From Clostridiaceae bacterium (GTDB taxonomy: Bacteria; Bacillota; Clostridia; Oscillospirales; Acutalibacteraceae), in the NCBI GenBank assembly GCA_904501685.1, contig CAJGBX010000081.1, forward strand, positions 1 to 6,055: a stretch of DNA of 6,055 nt. The letters are read 5' to 3'. This document shows, in pieces, positions 1 through 5,371 of this stretch. The translations under genes were made by a program, and so were the position numbers. The notes below the pieces were generated by a model. That model saw only the letters and a program-made list of their open reading frames with translations. It made no database searches and was not told where the DNA came from. Numbering within the stretch: the first letter of the stretch is position 1; every line of letters starts with the position of its first letter.

Positions 1-39
1 CTTTACCTTATTTCGACATCAACATAGTCATTATAAAAC

Positions 40-69
40 AAATCGGTTGGACTGTTGTCCAACCGATTT
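40..69. terminator. Strong hairpin terminator, probably bidirectional
   Basis: A perfect 13-base-pair stem (40-52 with 57-69) closes on a TGTT loop and is followed on the plus strand by TTTATTTTG. On the minus strand the stem is followed by a T-rich stretch (TGTTTTATAA), so it could stop transcription from either side. It would end a plus-strand gene lying left of the window and may also catch leftward transcripts from the small minus-strand gene that stops at 261. The stem and T-tracts are seen directly; which transcripts it serves is inferred. Confidence 0.85.
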
Positions 70-115
70 TTATTTTGTTATAAACCATCACTGTAACAAA
101 TCTCACTTTGACAGC

Positions 116-250
116 GCCTCCCTTGTAAAGGGAGGTGGATTTTTGCGAAGCAAAAAGACGGAGGGATTGTTTTCAGAATATTGCTATAGTTTGTCGCAAT
201 AAAAATCCTCCCGTCAGCCTACGGCTGCCACCCTCCTTTACAAGGAGGGC
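116..250. repeat. MITE-like structured inverted-repeat element
   Basis: The ends are 23-base inverted repeats (116-138 and 228-250) with 19 of 23 matching positions. Each end is also a palindrome with a 3-base loop (117-135 and 231-249, 8-bp stems). Inside lie a second hairpin on the left (140-146 with 150-156, loop GAA) and on the right (215-219 with 223-227, loop TAC). A long-range stem joins 157-168 to 204-215 with ten Watson-Crick pairs, one G·U and one mismatch. A small central hairpin is possible (180-184 with 196-200). There is no ORF of note, so any mobility would need a transposase in trans. No convincing target-site duplication is visible. The end sequence resembles dispersed palindromic repeats common in intestinal clostridia; that is recollection, not a search. 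It sits ten bases past the stop codon of the minus-strand gene at 261-452. Confidence 0.8.
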
Positions 251-260
251 TTAAAAATTA

Positions 261-452
261 TTACTTCTTTTCTTCACTTTCAGGAACCTTGATTTCACCG
301 TGTTCCTGCTCAAAATTTTTGATATACTGATTTAGCAAATACAAAATTTGACCGTTACCAGAGCGACCCTCATAGCTAGCAACATAATGCAATTTGTAAT
401 GAAGTTCTTTGTTGATTTCAATGCCTAAATGCTTATTTTGCTTATTTCTCAT
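261..452 (-). CDS. Small ribbon-helix-helix (Arc-type) DNA-binding protein
   Basis: This encodes a 63-residue protein with the layout of an Arc/MetJ-type ribbon-helix-helix repressor. A short polar strand (about residues 8-14, HLGIEIN) is followed by helix A (15-28), a turn with the hallmark GRSxN pattern (29-33), helix B (about 33-48), and a charged tail rich in Glu and Lys. Such proteins dimerise through the strand, which contacts the DNA major groove. I chose the ATG at 450-452 because AAGGTG lies six bases upstream; the in-frame GTG at 459-461 is part of that ribosome binding site. It is transcribed divergently from the cysteine-rich gene at 576-797 and probably regulates itself and that gene through the repeated motifs at 462-557 (inference). 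No toxin-like partner is adjacent in the same direction. The family is fairly secure; the target is unknown. Confidence 0.75.
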   Translation of the reverse strand: MRNKQNKHLGIEINKELHYKLHYVASYEGRSGNGQILYLLNQYIKNFEQEHGEIKVPESEEKK

Positions 453-461
453 AAAAATCAC

Positions 462-557
462 CTTAAAATTTACTAAAAATATCTTGATTTAAGTATATTT
501 TAAGATTATTATGTGTTATAATGTATATAGTCTACTTAAAATGAGTTGACTTAAAAT
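462..557. promoter_or_regulatory. Divergent control region with repeated CTTAAAAT motif
   Basis: The gap between the two small divergent genes carries CTTAAAAT exactly four times: on the plus strand at 462-469, 535-542 and 550-557, and on the minus strand at 497-504. A variant (ACTTAAAT, minus strand) lies at 487-494. The 535 and 550 copies belong to a 15-base-period tandem repeat of GTYKACTTAAAAT (530-542 and 545-557) placed at and just after the likely transcription start of the rightward gene, where a bound repressor would block transcription. Ribbon-helix-helix proteins usually bind short tandem or inverted sites cooperatively, so the product of 261-452 is the natural candidate. The region is very A+T-rich, so some copies could be chance. 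Confidence 0.5.
514..522 (+). promoter_or_regulatory. Extended -10 promoter for the cysteine-rich small gene
   Basis: TGTTATAAT holds a perfect -10 hexamer (TATAAT, 517-522) preceded by a TGn extension. No good -35 hexamer lies 16-18 bases upstream (494-499 reads TATATT), as is common for extended -10 promoters. Transcription would begin near 529-530, giving a leader of about 46 bases that contains the tandem operator-like repeats. Confidence 0.55.
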
Positions 558-575
558 ATTTATGAGGTGAAAATT

Positions 576-797
576 ATGGAATATGTTAAATGCTGGTGTT
601 GTGAAAATTATAATATTTTTGATGAAAAGACTTTAAATATACCTGAGTATGTAGCCGCAGTCTGCGATTTGACCGATTCAATTATCTATGCACAAAATAA
701 TGTTTGCGCCGAATTTAAACTAAAGCAGGGTTTACATACCGACCGTTTAATTCCCGACTACTGTAAAAACTATAGAAATAAAAAAGAGGTGCTTTAG
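576..797 (+). CDS. Small cysteine-rich protein, putative metal-binding, function unknown
   Basis: This encodes a 73-residue protein with six cysteines (6, 8, 9, 30, 44, 63), starting with a CWCC cluster and ending with the block GLHTDRLIPDYCKNY. The cysteine spacing suggests a zinc or other metal site or a compact disulphide-free Cys cluster. I recall similar small Cys proteins with a C-terminal IPDYC-type block in clostridial accessory DNA, but cannot name a family. There is no signal peptide or membrane segment. The ATG at 576 is preferred because GAGGTGA sits five bases upstream; the in-frame GTG at 567 falls inside that site. The gene is visibly more A+T-rich than the housekeeping genes to the right. 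It is divergent from the ribbon-helix-helix gene and its last codons and stop form part of a terminator stem-loop. It is probably real because it has a promoter, a ribosome binding site and a terminator. Confidence 0.65.
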   Translation: MEYVKCWCCENYNIFDEKTLNIPEYVAAVCDLTDSIIYAQNNVCAEFKLKQGLHTDRLIPDYCKNYRNKKEVL

Positions 798-805
798 CAC
801 CTCTT
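784..805. terminator. Bidirectional terminator overlapping a CDS end
   Basis: A perfect 9-base-pair stem (784-792 with 797-805) has a TTTA loop. On the minus strand it is followed by TTTTTATTTC, making a good intrinsic terminator for nrdG; on the plus strand AATTATTTCTTC follows, a weaker T-tract for the cysteine-rich gene. The TAG stop codon of the plus-strand gene (795-797) straddles the loop and the right arm, so its last codons encode the left arm. The two convergent genes are separated by only ten bases. Confidence 0.8.
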
Positions 806-807
806 AA

Positions 808-1332
808 TTATTTCTTCTGATTCCAAATCACAACCTCGCCCGAAGCTAAGGTCGGCTTTAAATCTATCAAACGCTGGTTAGATGAACCTTTAAATCTTAA
901 ACTGATATCTTTTAATTCCTCTTTAAATTCACCGTCTACAAGCACATCGACAAGCTCCAACATTTGGTCGGTAGCCTCGCATCTTGCACGGCTACTACCT
1001 AAAAGCTCCTCCAAGGTATAACCCGAAAAACACCAAATTGATTTTTTAGGATACATTTCCTTTAATTTTTTCAAAAACGGAAGCAGTGCTCTTTGGTTTT
1101 GCGGTTCCATAGGCTCACCGCCAAGCAAGGTCAAACCGTCAATCCAATCAGGTGCCAATGCATCCAAAAGCTCCTTTTCAGTATCGGCAGTAAATGGCTC
1201 GCCATAGTTAAAATCCCAAGCCTCACTGTTAAAGCAACCCTTGCAAAAATGAGTGCAACCCGAAACAAACAGGGTAACCCTTACCCCTATGCCATTGGCT
1301 ATATCATTTTTATTTATTTTAGCATAGTTCAT
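808..1332 (-). CDS. nrdG: Anaerobic ribonucleoside-triphosphate reductase activating protein
   Basis: NrdG is a radical-SAM enzyme that uses a [4Fe-4S] cluster and S-adenosylmethionine to install the glycyl radical on NrdD, allowing oxygen-independent synthesis of deoxyribonucleotides. The 174-residue product has the cluster motif CxxxCxxC at residues 26, 30 and 33, a GGEP motif (71-74) that helps bind SAM, and the NrdG-like C-terminal block FKGSSNQRLID. Length matches the family (about 150-180). The ATG at 1330-1332 has AGAGGA about six bases upstream. NrdD, its substrate, is not in the window; in many genomes nrdD and nrdG are adjacent, so here the activase appears separated from it. The gene has its own promoter (1378-1406) and terminator (784-805), suggesting a single-gene transcript. 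A generic glycyl-radical activase is the alternative, but the short length and C-terminal block favour NrdG. Confidence 0.93.
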   Translation of the reverse strand: MNYAKINKNDIANGIGVRVTLFVSGCTHFCKGCFNSEAWDFNYGEPFTADTEKELLDALAPDWIDGLTLLGGEPMEPQNQRALLPFLKKLKEMYPKKSIWCFSGYTLEELLGSSRARCEATDQMLELVDVLVDGEFKEELKDISLRFKGSSNQRLIDLKPTLASGEVVIWNQKK

Positions 1333-1377
1333 ATTTGTTCCTCTTTTACACCTTAAAAAATTAACTATTGTACCTGC

Positions 1378-1406
1378 ATTATACTATTTTTGCATTTAAA
1401 AGTCAA
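1378..1406 (-). promoter_or_regulatory. Sigma-A-type promoter of nrdG
   Basis: On the minus strand TTGACT (1401-1406) and TATAAT (1378-1383) are separated by exactly 17 bases. This is nearly consensus for the main vegetative sigma factor. The predicted start is near 1371, giving a leader of about 40 bases before the nrdG ATG. I saw no convincing NrdR box around it. Confidence 0.8.
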
Positions 1407-1481
1407 TACAGTGAAAATTTATAGTGACAAACGTCTTGAAATGTGGTATAATTCAATAAATATACAAATATTTGCATTTAA
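1389..1481. repeat. Direct repeat TTTGCATTTAA in a divergent promoter region
   Basis: The 11-mer TTTGCATTTAA occurs at 1389-1399, inside the -35/-10 spacer of the nrdG promoter, and again at 1471-1481, in the leader of the rightward gene. The copies are 82 bases apart. The second overlaps an imperfect 16-base palindrome (1462-1477, seven of eight pairs, core CAAATATTTG). A shared regulator site is possible, but the sequence is A+T-rich and chance cannot be excluded. Confidence 0.35.
1424..1452 (+). promoter_or_regulatory. Sigma-A-type promoter of the 254-residue protein gene
   Basis: GTGACA (1424-1429, five of six consensus bases) and TATAAT (1447-1452) are 17 bases apart. Transcription would start near 1459, forty bases before the chosen ATG at 1499. 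The -35 elements of this promoter and the nrdG promoter are only 17 bases apart (1407-1423), so polymerase binding at one may interfere with the other. Confidence 0.75.
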
Positions 1482-1498
1482 TGGAGTGTATTTTTAAA

Positions 1499-2263
1499 AT
1501 GAATGTTCAGTTTTTAAAAGAAGTAACCGATATTTTAGCTCCCGTTTTAACCGAAAACGGATTTGCTACAACCGATATTACCGGCGTGTTCAAGGGTGAA
1601 TTTAAAACCTATTCGGTAAGCTATGATGAGGCAAAGAAACTTTTTGTGGTAAGCGTAACTACCGCCGAGAATGACAGTGCAACCGTTTTAAGCACCTGGT
1701 ACTTTGATGAAAATGACCACGGTGCAAAGGATACCGCCTGTATCGGTGAGGACTTTTTAGAGGCTGTTGCCAAGGATGCCGGAATCAAAGTTGTAAAGCA
1801 ATCCGACGGCAGTGTTAAGGAAATTGCATTGCCGGAAAAGGCTGCCTTAGGCACCGAGCCCGGTATTAATGCCTTTACTCAGAAGTTTTTGGCTATGTTC
1901 CCTCAGTACAAGGAAACCTATAAGGCATCGGTTGCAAAGTACGGTGACTTTATGTATGTTAACTTCTATAAGCAGTACGGTGTTGAAAAAATGCAGGAGC
2001 TTATGGCTAACGAGTTGGCTAATAAAAAGCAGCTCACAAAGTATTGGAATATGCTTGGTGATATGCATTACGAGGGTGAGCTTATTGTTGCCGACCTTAT
2101 TTGTTCGGTCATTTTAGCAGGTGCCTTTGGTAATCAGCCGCAAAATTTCGATGCAATTGCAGATAAATATCTTGCAGATTATCCTTTCTTAAAGGCCTCA
2201 GCAAAGGCCTCGGTCCACGATTACAAAAACAACAAAAAGCTTCGTAAGGTTTTAGAGGTATAA
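1499..2263 (+). CDS. Uncharacterised soluble two-part protein
   Basis: I do not recognise this 254-residue protein with confidence. The first part (about 1-110) alternates short helices and strands, including FKTYSVSYDEAKKLFVVSV and a TWYFDEND stretch; it looks like an alpha/beta or beta-sheet fold. The second part (about 120-254) is helical and rich in Lys, Tyr and Ala, with FLAMFPQYKETY near its start and YLADYPFLKAS near its end. These may be internally repeated FP/YPxxK-type helices. There is no signal peptide, membrane segment, Cys cluster or obvious catalytic motif, so it is probably cytoplasmic. It could belong to one of the DUF families of helical clostridial proteins (DUF7674-like is a weak guess). 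The ATG at 1499 is preferred because GGAGTG lies about ten bases upstream; in-frame upstream starts (TTG 1472, ATG 1481) lack a site. It has its own promoter and terminator, so it is a stand-alone gene. Confidence 0.8.
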   Translation: MNVQFLKEVTDILAPVLTENGFATTDITGVFKGEFKTYSVSYDEAKKLFVVSVTTAENDSATVLSTWYFDENDHGAKDTACIGEDFLEAVAKDAGIKVVKQSDGSVKEIALPEKAALGTEPGINAFTQKFLAMFPQYKETYKASVAKYGDFMYVNFYKQYGVEKMQELMANELANKKQLTKYWNMLGDMHYEGELIVADLICSVILAGAFGNQPQNFDAIADKYLADYPFLKASAKASVHDYKNNKKLRKVLEV

Positions 2264-2285
2264 TTTCTGAATCATCACAAAAAGC

Positions 2286-2316
2286 AAAAGACAAGTGCAT
2301 TTAGCACTTGTCTTTT
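2286..2316. terminator. Bidirectional terminator between convergent genes
   Basis: A perfect 13-base-pair stem (2286-2298 with 2304-2316) has an ATTTA loop and runs into T-rich sequence on both strands: CTTTTTTATTA rightwards and CTTTTGCTTTTTG leftwards. It ends the unknown plus-strand gene (stop at 2263) and the leftward DUF512–der–plsY–gpsA operon (gpsA stop at 2320). Confidence 0.9.
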
Positions 2317-2319
2317 TTA

Positions 2320-3312
2320 TTACCATATCTGCTCTTCCTCGGGTCTTCCGGGACGGTTCATAAGATTTCTTATAGCCTTATCAGCAGGATCGCCGTTATA
2401 TAAAATATTATAGCATTCCTGGATAATAGGTATATCAACCGAATATTTTTCAGCCAATTTTACGGCAATTTCAACTGCATAGTAGCCCTCAACCGTACCG
2501 ACAGTCTCCAAAGCCGCCTTTACCTCGGTTCCTCGGCCCACTAAGTTGCCAAAGCGGTTGTTACGGCTATGCTCGGACATACAGGTTACAATAAGGTCAC
2601 CCAAGCCCGAAAGTCCCATAAAGGTTGCCTTTTCAGCGCCCATTTTAACACCCAAGCGAGCAATCTCAGCCAAGCCTCTGGTGATTAGTGCAGCTCTGGT
2701 ATTGTCACCTACACCTAAGCCGTTGGCAATACCGGCACAGACGGCAATAACGTTTTTGAGCGCTCCGCCTATTTCAACACCGATAACATCGTTAACCGTA
2801 TAAATACGGAAAGTATCCCCAATTAAAGCCTCCTGCACATTATGAGCCGCCTTGGCATCTTCGGATGCAGCAACAACGGTGGTTGGCACATGCCGTGCAA
2901 CCTCTTCCGCATGAGAGGGGCCTGAAAGAATCACCAAGGATTTTTCAGGAAGTTCTTCCGAAATAACCTCGGACAAAAGCTTCATACTGCCCTTTTCAAA
3001 ACCCTTTGCAACATTAACCACAATACCGCAGTCTATATTTTTAAGTCTTGCGGCAGTTTCCCTGACCGCAAATGACGGGGTTGCAATAATGGTTATATAC
3101 GAGCCCTCAACCGCCTCTAACGAGGTGGTTATTTCAATTTCCTCAGGAATTTTTACACCTTTAAGCAATTTTTCGCTTTCTCTGTTAGCACTTAAAGAGT
3201 CAACCTCAGCCTGAAACGGTGACCAAAGCACCGTTTCAAAGCCTTGCATATAGCTATGCACCGCTAAGGCAATACCCCAACCGCCTGAGCCTAAAACACA
3301 CAATTTTTTCAT
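2320..3312 (-). CDS. gpsA: NAD(P)+-dependent glycerol-3-phosphate dehydrogenase
   Basis: GpsA reduces dihydroxyacetone phosphate to sn-glycerol-3-phosphate in the cytoplasm, supplying the backbone for phospholipids. The 330-residue product matches the usual length. An N-terminal Rossmann fold carries GSGGWG (8-13) for the nucleotide; NVAKGFE (100-106) and LSGPSHAEEVA (129-139) follow. The C-terminal helical catalytic domain has GGALKNVIA (182-190) with the family's conserved lysine at 186, GDNTRAAL (202-209) and GLSGLGDL (233-240), followed by SRNNRFG (249-255). No key residue is missing. The start ATG overlaps the plsY stop (ATGA), and AAGGAG lies eight bases upstream inside plsY, indicating translational coupling. 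It is the last gene of the operon; spoIVA, which I recall following gpsA in many spore-forming Firmicutes, does not follow here. Confidence 0.97.
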   Translation of the reverse strand: MKKLCVLGSGGWGIALAVHSYMQGFETVLWSPFQAEVDSLSANRESEKLLKGVKIPEEIEITTSLEAVEGSYITIIATPSFAVRETAARLKNIDCGIVVNVAKGFEKGSMKLLSEVISEELPEKSLVILSGPSHAEEVARHVPTTVVAASEDAKAAHNVQEALIGDTFRIYTVNDVIGVEIGGALKNVIAVCAGIANGLGVGDNTRAALITRGLAEIARLGVKMGAEKATFMGLSGLGDLIVTCMSEHSRNNRFGNLVGRGTEVKAALETVGTVEGYYAVEIAVKLAEKYSVDIPIIQECYNILYNGDPADKAIRNLMNRPGRPEEEQIW

Positions 3313-3986
3313 AAGTTTGACTCCTTTTTCTTAGCAGTCAACTTCTTTTCTTCACCGCGGACAAGACGTCCGATATTGGCACGGTGGCTGATTATAATAT
3401 TAAGAGAAAATACCGCAACAAGCAATGCCTGAATCAAAACAGCATATGGCTCGCCCTTGATTTCGGGAGCAAATGCCCAATTCAAAAACGGCAAGGACAC
3501 CGCCGCAGTAAGCGAGCCAACCGAAATAATACGGGTAATAAGAAAAGCAATCAGGAAAAATGTCAAACCTAAAAGGGCGGTCTGCCAGCAGCAGACAAAA
3601 CCAACACCCAAGGTGGTCGAAACACCCTTGCCTCCTTTAAATCCGAAAAACACCGGAAAAATATGTCCCATAATACAGGCTATAGCACAGTAATAAACTG
3701 CGTACTGAGGTCTTAATGCATCAACCGTAGCCAACGAATATACATACGGCAATACCCAAAGCTTTGCAATAAGACAAACCAAGGTACCCTTTAAGGTATC
3801 AATTAAAAAGGTTATAAGCCCCGGTACAAGTCCTCTCGAACGTATCATATTGGTCATACCGGCATTACCGCTACCCTCGTTACGGACGTCACCGCCGCCG
3901 AAAACCTTTGAAAGGACAACTGCACCGTTGATACTGCCCACCAAATACGACACCGCAATAATCAATACTAACACTAAAAATGCCAC
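3309..3986 (-). CDS. plsY: Acyl-phosphate:glycerol-3-phosphate acyltransferase
   Basis: PlsY is a membrane enzyme that moves an acyl group from acyl-phosphate (made by PlsX) to position 1 of glycerol-3-phosphate, giving lysophosphatidic acid. The 225-residue product has several hydrophobic segments (about 2-20, 53-75, 95-113, 128-152, 156-172, 182-200) and the three family motifs: GSGNAGMTN (38-46), GHIFPVFFGFKGGKGVST (107-124) and HRANIGRLVRGEE (201-213). Motif 1 has Ala where Pro is usual and Met for the usual Ala. The C-terminus adds a Lys/Glu-rich tail. The start is GTG (3984-3986), supported by AAGGAG eight bases upstream. It follows der by 42 bases, has no obvious promoter of its own, and overlaps gpsA by four bases, tying substrate maker and user together. 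Confidence 0.96.
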   Translation of the reverse strand: MAFLVLVLIIAVSYLVGSINGAVVLSKVFGGGDVRNEGSGNAGMTNMIRSRGLVPGLITFLIDTLKGTLVCLIAKLWVLPYVYSLATVDALRPQYAVYYCAIACIMGHIFPVFFGFKGGKGVSTTLGVGFVCCWQTALLGLTFFLIAFLITRIISVGSLTAAVSLPFLNWAFAPEIKGEPYAVLIQALLVAVFSLNIIISHRANIGRLVRGEEKKLTAKKKESNL

Positions 3987-4028
3987 TTTTAATTCTCCTT
4001 AAATAGTCCATAAAACAAACATATACAT

Positions 4029-5363
4029 TTAAGCCTTGGTTTTACCGTCACCGCGTTCGCGAATTACAAACCGCACCGGTGTACCCTCTAATCCAAAGGT
4101 TGAACGGATTTGATTTTCCAAATAACGCTGATACGAAAAATGGAAAAGCTCCTCACGGTTACAGAAAAAAACAAATGTCGGAGGTCGGGTCGAAGCCTGA
4201 GTCATATAATAAATCTTAAGTCTCTTACCCTTATCGGACGGCGGCTGCACACGTGCAGTAGCCTCAGCCAAAACATCATTAAGCATACCGGTTGAAATTC
4301 GCATTGTATTCTGCGAATAGACAAACTTAATAAGCTCAAACAGCCTATCAACACGCTGACCAGTTTTAGCTGAAATAAAGATAATCGGAGCATACGGCAT
4401 AAATGAGAAATCCTCCATCAAGGATTTTCTCATACTATCCATCGTTCTGCCGTCCTTTTCGACCAGGTCCCACTTATTAACGGCTATAATCGCGGCTTTG
4501 CCCTGTTCCATAGCAAGACCTGCGACCTTTGAATCCTGCTCGGTAAAGCCTTCAGTAGCGTCAATCATAATAACACACACATCGGCTCTTTCTACCGCCA
4601 TTTTAGCACGCATAACACTGTACTTCTCAATATCGTCATCAACCTTGGATTTACGGCGTATACCTGCAGTATCGGTAAAATTATACTTTTGACCCTTAAC
4701 GGTCACCATTGTATCAATAGCATCACGCGTTGTACCTGCAATGCTTGATACAATAACACGCTCTTCACCGCTGATATTGTTAATTAATGAGGATTTACCT
4801 GCATTCGGCTTACCGATAACTGCAACGTTAATAACATCCTCTTCTGTTTCGTCAAAATCAGCCTCGGGAATATGCTCAAAAACTCTGTCAAGCAGGTCAC
4901 CGGTGCCGTGACCGTGTACGCTCGAAACCGCGACGGGGTCACCCAGACCTAAGTTATAAAATTCATAATATTCCATAGGCAAGCTACCTAAGCGGTCACA
5001 CTTATTAACACACAAAACCACCGGTTTTCCGCTTTTTTGAAGCATTGCGGCAACCTCGCGGTCGGAAGCAGTCACACCGCTTTTTAAATCGGTTACAAAT
5101 ATAATAACCGAAGCTGTATCTATTGCCAACTCAGCCTGAGCACGCATTTTTTTCAAAATCACATCATCAGTTTTCGGCTCAATACCACCGGTATCAATCA
5201 GCATAAAGCTTTTACCGAGCCATTCGGCATTACCGAAAATGCGGTCACGGGTAACACCCGGCGTATCGTCAACTATCGATAGCCTTTGACCAATCAGCTT
5301 ATTAAAAAGCGTAGATTTGCCGACATTCGGTCGGCCGACTACGGCAACTATTGGTTTCGCCAT
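4029..5363 (-). CDS. der: Ribosome assembly GTPase Der (EngA)
   Basis: Der is an essential bacterial GTPase with two tandem G domains that binds the large ribosomal subunit during its assembly. The 444-residue product matches the family length. The first G domain shows GRPNVGKS (10-17), a switch-I Thr in GVTRDR, DTGG (57-60) and NKCD (120-123). The second shows GKPNAGKS (184-191), TTRD (211-214), DTAG (231-234), NKWD (296-299) and SAK (331-333). A KH-like C-terminal domain (about 355-437) follows. All nucleotide-binding motifs are intact. The ATG at 5361-5363 has an AGGAGG site four bases upstream, and the upstream gene's TAG stop overlaps that site (TAGGAGG), with eight bases between genes. 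This suggests that ribosomes ending on the DUF512 gene reinitiate on der. Confidence 0.98.
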   Translation of the reverse strand: MAKPIVAVVGRPNVGKSTLFNKLIGQRLSIVDDTPGVTRDRIFGNAEWLGKSFMLIDTGGIEPKTDDVILKKMRAQAELAIDTASVIIFVTDLKSGVTASDREVAAMLQKSGKPVVLCVNKCDRLGSLPMEYYEFYNLGLGDPVAVSSVHGHGTGDLLDRVFEHIPEADFDETEEDVINVAVIGKPNAGKSSLINNISGEERVIVSSIAGTTRDAIDTMVTVKGQKYNFTDTAGIRRKSKVDDDIEKYSVMRAKMAVERADVCVIMIDATEGFTEQDSKVAGLAMEQGKAAIIAVNKWDLVEKDGRTMDSMRKSLMEDFSFMPYAPIIFISAKTGQRVDRLFELIKFVYSQNTMRISTGMLNDVLAEATARVQPPSDKGKRLKIYYMTQASTRPPTFVFFCNREELFHFSYQRYLENQIRSTFGLEGTPVRFVIRERGDGKTKA

Positions 5364-5371
5364 AATTCCTC

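Noticed and set aside
231..249. Intrinsic terminator for the minus-strand small gene
   Set aside because: The palindrome is followed on the minus strand by TGGCAGCC rather than a T-tract; the hairpin at 40-69 is a better terminator.
116..250. CRISPR array
   Set aside because: The repeats are two inverted, palindromic ends rather than regularly spaced direct repeats with unique spacers.
459..461. GTG start for the ribbon-helix-helix gene
   Set aside because: It is part of the AAGGTG ribosome binding site that serves the ATG at 450-452.
261..797. Toxin-antitoxin pair made of the ribbon-helix-helix protein and the cysteine-rich protein
   Set aside because: The genes are divergent rather than co-directional and overlapping, and the cysteine-rich protein has no recognisable toxin motif.
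1093..1356. Plus-strand ORF antisense to nrdG
   Set aside because: It lies opposite a clearly identified gene and shows no family features or ribosome binding site.
1462..1477. NrdR box near nrdG
   Set aside because: The palindrome ATACAAATATTTGCAT does not fit the ACAnTATATnTTGT-like consensus, and only one copy exists, on the far side of the nrdG promoter.
1847..2117. Overlapping ORFs on both strands within the 254-residue protein gene
   Set aside because: They are shadows of the longer frame, which has its own promoter, ribosome binding site and terminator.
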